Positions 6,048 through 7,599 of a stretch of 7,599 bases of DNA are shown piece by piece (positions within the stretch are counted from its first letter, which is position 1; each line of letters opens with the position of its first letter). The stretch lies in assembly GCA_900549055.1 (NCBI GenBank), contig URNB01000094.1, positions 1-7,599 on the forward strand, read 5' to 3'. The position numbers and the translations under genes were made by a program. The notes under the pieces are model-generated. The model ran no database searches. It was not told the origin of the DNA and worked only from the letters and a program-made list of their open reading frames with translations. The stretch is from an uncultured Oscillospiraceae bacterium (GTDB lineage Bacteria; Bacillota; Clostridia; Oscillospirales; Acutalibacteraceae).

Positions 6048-6170
6048 GAACCGATTTACTGCGGCGCACGGGGAATACCGCTTAATGCTGCTCGGTTCCC
6101 CGCCTGACATGGTTCGCAGCGCCCCGTCGCACAGGACCCGCCCGTTCGCACACCCGAGTGAACAAGGTCT
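6018..6170 (-). ncRNA. ffs: Signal recognition particle RNA (4.5S-like)
   Basis: SRP RNA binds Ffh and targets ribosomes making membrane proteins to FtsY/SecYEG. On the minus strand the apical hairpin GTCAGG-CGG-GGAA-CCG-AGCAGC (plus-strand 6087-6108) contains the conserved GGAA tetraloop and the asymmetric Ffh-binding loop. The ends pair in a long helix of about 18 bp: CCTTGTTCACTCGGGTGT on the 5' side (near 6167) with ACACCCGGGTGAGTAAGG on the 3' side, using several G-U pairs. Seven T bases follow directly, so the closing helix also serves as terminator. About 150 bases is longer than E. coli 4.5S but too short for the B. subtilis form with an Alu domain. Position upstream of dnaX is the usual one in Firmicutes. 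Confidence 0.93.
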
Positions 6171-6179
6171 ATGGTATGT

Positions 6180-6208
6180 ATTTTAACACACAATTTATTT
6201 TTTTACAA
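6180..6208 (-). promoter_or_regulatory. Promoter of SRP RNA
   Basis: Read on the minus strand, TTGTAA (complement of 6203-6208) and TAAAAT (complement of 6180-6185) are spaced by 17 bases. A start about seven bases downstream (near 6173) agrees with the RNA 5' end inferred from the closing helix near 6168-6170. Confidence 0.75.
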
Positions 6209-6226
6209 TACCCAAGATAGAAAATG

Positions 6227-6255
6227 TTGAAAAAAATTCATAATGCTGATATAAT
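6227..6255 (+). promoter_or_regulatory. Promoter of the beta-helix/NUDIX operon
   Basis: TTGAAA (6227-6232) and a perfect TATAAT (6250-6255) are separated by exactly 17 bases. A second TATAAT at 6263-6268 lacks a comparable -35 box. The start near 6262 gives a leader of about 40 bases before ATG 6301. This promoter is back to back with the SRP RNA promoter: the two -35 boxes are about 18 bases apart. Confidence 0.8.
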
Positions 6256-6300
6256 TAGCGTGTATAATAAATTCAAAGAGACTTGAAAAGGTGTGATACA

Positions 6301-6975
6301 ATGATCGGTATAACCGTAAAGGAGCTTTTGTCCGCGGAGGGCACTTTGGCGGAAAAGCTGCTTTGCAGCGTCGCTTATCCGTTTGAGGCGCTTAAAAAAA
6401 TAGGCGATTATATAAAGGAGATAGGTCCTGCGCTTGATAAGGAAATATACGAGGAGCGCGGCGAAAACATTTGGATTGCAAGGTCGGCAAAAACAGCTCC
6501 GAGTGCAAGTATTACGGGCCCTTGCATTATAGGGGAGCGAACCGAGGTGCGCCACTGCGCATTTATAAGGGGCAACGCGCTTGTGGGTAACGATTGCGTG
6601 GTGGGAAATTCAACAGAGCTTAAAAATGTCGTGCTTATAGGCTCCGTTCAGGTTCCGCACTATAATTATGTAGGGGATTCAATACTCGGCTTTCGCTCAC
6701 ACATGGGAGCAGGCTCAATAACCTCGAATGTAAAGTCCGATAAAAGCCTTGTGGCGCTTAAAAAGGGCGATGAAAGGCTTGAAACGGGTCTTAAAAAATT
6801 CGGCGCGATACTCGGCGATTTTGTCGAGGTGGGCTGCGGCACGGTGCTGAACCCCGGAACGGTGATAGGCAAGAATACAAATATTTATCCGCTCTCATCT
6901 GTGCGCGGCGTTATAGAGCCCGACAGTATTTACAAAAGCAGCGGGGAAACGGTAAAAAAGCGTCATGAGTGTTGA
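6301..6975 (+). CDS. Left-handed beta-helix (hexapeptide repeat) protein, GlmU C-domain-like
   Basis: Relatives are often named UDP-N-acetylglucosamine pyrophosphorylase-related, yet the 224-residue protein has no nucleotidyltransferase domain. Residues 1-55 are mostly helical. From about 58 to 207 hexapeptide repeats form the beta-helix (SITGPCIIGERTEV, GNALVGNDCVVGN, VGCGTVLNPGTVIGKNTNI). The VPHYNYVGDSILG segment with H120 resembles the GlmU acetyltransferase active-site region, and GAGSITSNVKSDKSLV (136-151) resembles its acetyl-CoA-binding stretch. A sugar or sugar-nucleotide N-acetyltransferase is a reasonable inference; the substrate is unknown. ATG 6301 is preceded by AAGGTG seven bases upstream, and an in-frame TTG at 6283 is less likely. 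Its 3' end overlaps the NUDIX gene by 11 bases. Confidence 0.88.
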   Translation: MIGITVKELLSAEGTLAEKLLCSVAYPFEALKKIGDYIKEIGPALDKEIYEERGENIWIARSAKTAPSASITGPCIIGERTEVRHCAFIRGNALVGNDCVVGNSTELKNVVLIGSVQVPHYNYVGDSILGFRSHMGAGSITSNVKSDKSLVALKKGDERLETGLKKFGAILGDFVEVGCGTVLNPGTVIGKNTNIYPLSSVRGVIEPDSIYKSSGETVKKRHEC

Positions 6976-7489
6976 ACTGTGGGATGTATTTGATGAAAAC
7001 GGCATTCCTACCGGCAAAACAGCGCTTCGCGGCCGCAGCGTTTTAGCTCCGGGGGAGTATCACCTTGTCGTGCATATTTGGGTGATATCAAAAAGCGGCT
7101 TGTTTTTGATTCAGCGCCGTGCCGATGATAAAAAGCTGATGCCGGGTGAATGGGCTGCAACCGGCGGCGCCGCCGTCGCGGGGGAGGACTCACTTACAGC
7201 CGCCCGCCGCGAGCTGCTTGAGGAGCTCGGAATCGCCGCAGATAGGGATAAAATGCTGCTTCTCACAAGAATCAAGCGCCGCAATTCGCTGCTTGATGTG
7301 TGGCTTACCGAAAGCAATGCGCCCGCCGAAAAGCTGACGCTGCAGCATACAGAGGTCGCCGAAGCAAAATGGATAACCGGCAAAGAGCTTAAGGAAATGA
7401 TAAAAAACGGCAGCTTTCACAACTACGGCAAGGAGTATTTTGAAAGCGTTTTTGAAAAAATTGAAGATTACAGAGGAGCTGTTGTATGA
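6965..7489 (+). CDS. NUDIX hydrolase (IDI/YfcD-like subgroup)
   Basis: NUDIX proteins hydrolyse nucleoside diphosphates linked to another moiety with Mg2+. The complete NUDIX box is present: G68, E74, R82, E83, E86, E87, G89 and I90, spaced as GX5EX7REUXEEXGU. The N-terminal stretch LWDVFDENGIPTGK followed by RGRSVLAPGEYHLVVHIWVI and LLQ-like FLIQRR is typical of the group that also includes YfcD and isopentenyl-diphosphate isomerase; the actual substrate cannot be told. At 174 residues it is of normal length. ATG 6965 lies within the end of the preceding gene (11-base overlap), and its TGA overlaps the next ATG (ATGA), so it is the middle of a coupled operon. Confidence 0.95.
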   Translation: MSVELWDVFDENGIPTGKTALRGRSVLAPGEYHLVVHIWVISKSGLFLIQRRADDKKLMPGEWAATGGAAVAGEDSLTAARRELLEELGIAADRDKMLLLTRIKRRNSLLDVWLTESNAPAEKLTLQHTEVAEAKWITGKELKEMIKNGSFHNYGKEYFESVFEKIEDYRGAVV

Positions 7490-7599
7490 GTCTTAATACA
7501 GAGGGTGTAAGCTGCGTAAGGTGCCACGCATATCTTTTTCCCGAGGACGACATAGTTTACTGCCCCGTATGCGGTGCGCCGCACCACAGGGAGTGCTAT
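7486..7599 (+). CDS. Zinc-ribbon/RING-like protein, 5' part only
   Basis: The gene starts with ATG overlapping the NUDIX stop codon, preceded by AGAGGAG seven bases upstream, and runs off the window after 38 codons. The visible residues contain two paired-cysteine knuckles: C10-x2-C13 and C26-x2-C29, then HH at 33-34 and C37. The CPVCGAPHHRECY stretch resembles the Prok-RING_1 zinc domain found at the N-terminus of some Firmicutes proteins, often followed by membrane segments. A zinc-binding domain is well supported; the role and the rest of the protein are not visible. Co-translation with the NUDIX gene suggests a shared pathway, but this is inference. Confidence 0.8.
   Translation, partial: MSLNTEGVSCVRCHAYLFPEDDIVYCPVCGAPHHRECY

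Noticed and set aside
7111..7383. Minus-strand Ser-rich frame opposite the NUDIX gene
   Set aside because: The plus strand has a perfect NUDIX box; this is its shadow.

Overview
The window looks like chromosomal DNA of a low-to-medium GC Clostridia-type Firmicute, probably a gut Oscillospiraceae or Lachnospiraceae relative. The evidence is the minus-strand order SRP RNA, dnaX, ebfC (yaaK), recR, which is classic Firmicutes synteny, a ynzC/DUF896 gene, AGGAGG-type ribosome binding sites, and an IS3-type remnant beside a polygalacturonase-like gene fragment. Genus cannot be fixed from the sequence alone.

Region 1 (1-1980) is AT-rich and accessory in character. Positions 1-400 hold no convincing gene but several hairpins, one a good terminator candidate. 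A tRNA-Gly(CCC) gene with its own sigma-A-type promoter and a strong terminator hairpin lies at 401-606. A decayed minus-strand IS3-family transposase (about 600-1215) follows. A plus-strand GH28 (polygalacturonase)-like gene, 1296-2069, keeps its N-terminal half only. Its likely promoter takes its TTGACA -35 box from what seems to be the edge of the IS remnant.

Region 2 (about 1980-6185) is read on the minus strand, in transcription order: a promoter and SRP RNA, dnaX (DNA polymerase III gamma/tau), ebfC, recR, a repeat-rich gap, ynzC, a D-2-hydroxyacid dehydrogenase, and the first about 43 codons of a membrane protein. That last gene breaks off where the GH28 fragment also breaks off, near 1980, so the two truncated genes meet head-on at a probable rearrangement junction. 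dnaX, ebfC and recR are packed with gaps of 12 and 2 bases and form a replication/recombination operon.

Region 3 (6186-7599) is read on the plus strand, divergently from the SRP RNA. A strong promoter (TTGAAA-17-TATAAT) precedes three overlapping genes: a GlmU-C-like left-handed beta-helix protein, a NUDIX hydrolase, and the start of a protein with a zinc-ribbon/RING-like cysteine motif that runs off the window. Overlaps of 11 and 4 bases imply translational coupling.

I found no clearly new biological system. The most unusual points are the accessory junction with two truncated genes, the possible IS-derived promoter, the hairpin-rich leader region, the AATTCCG-type intergenic repeats, and the small NUDIX/beta-helix/zinc-finger operon.
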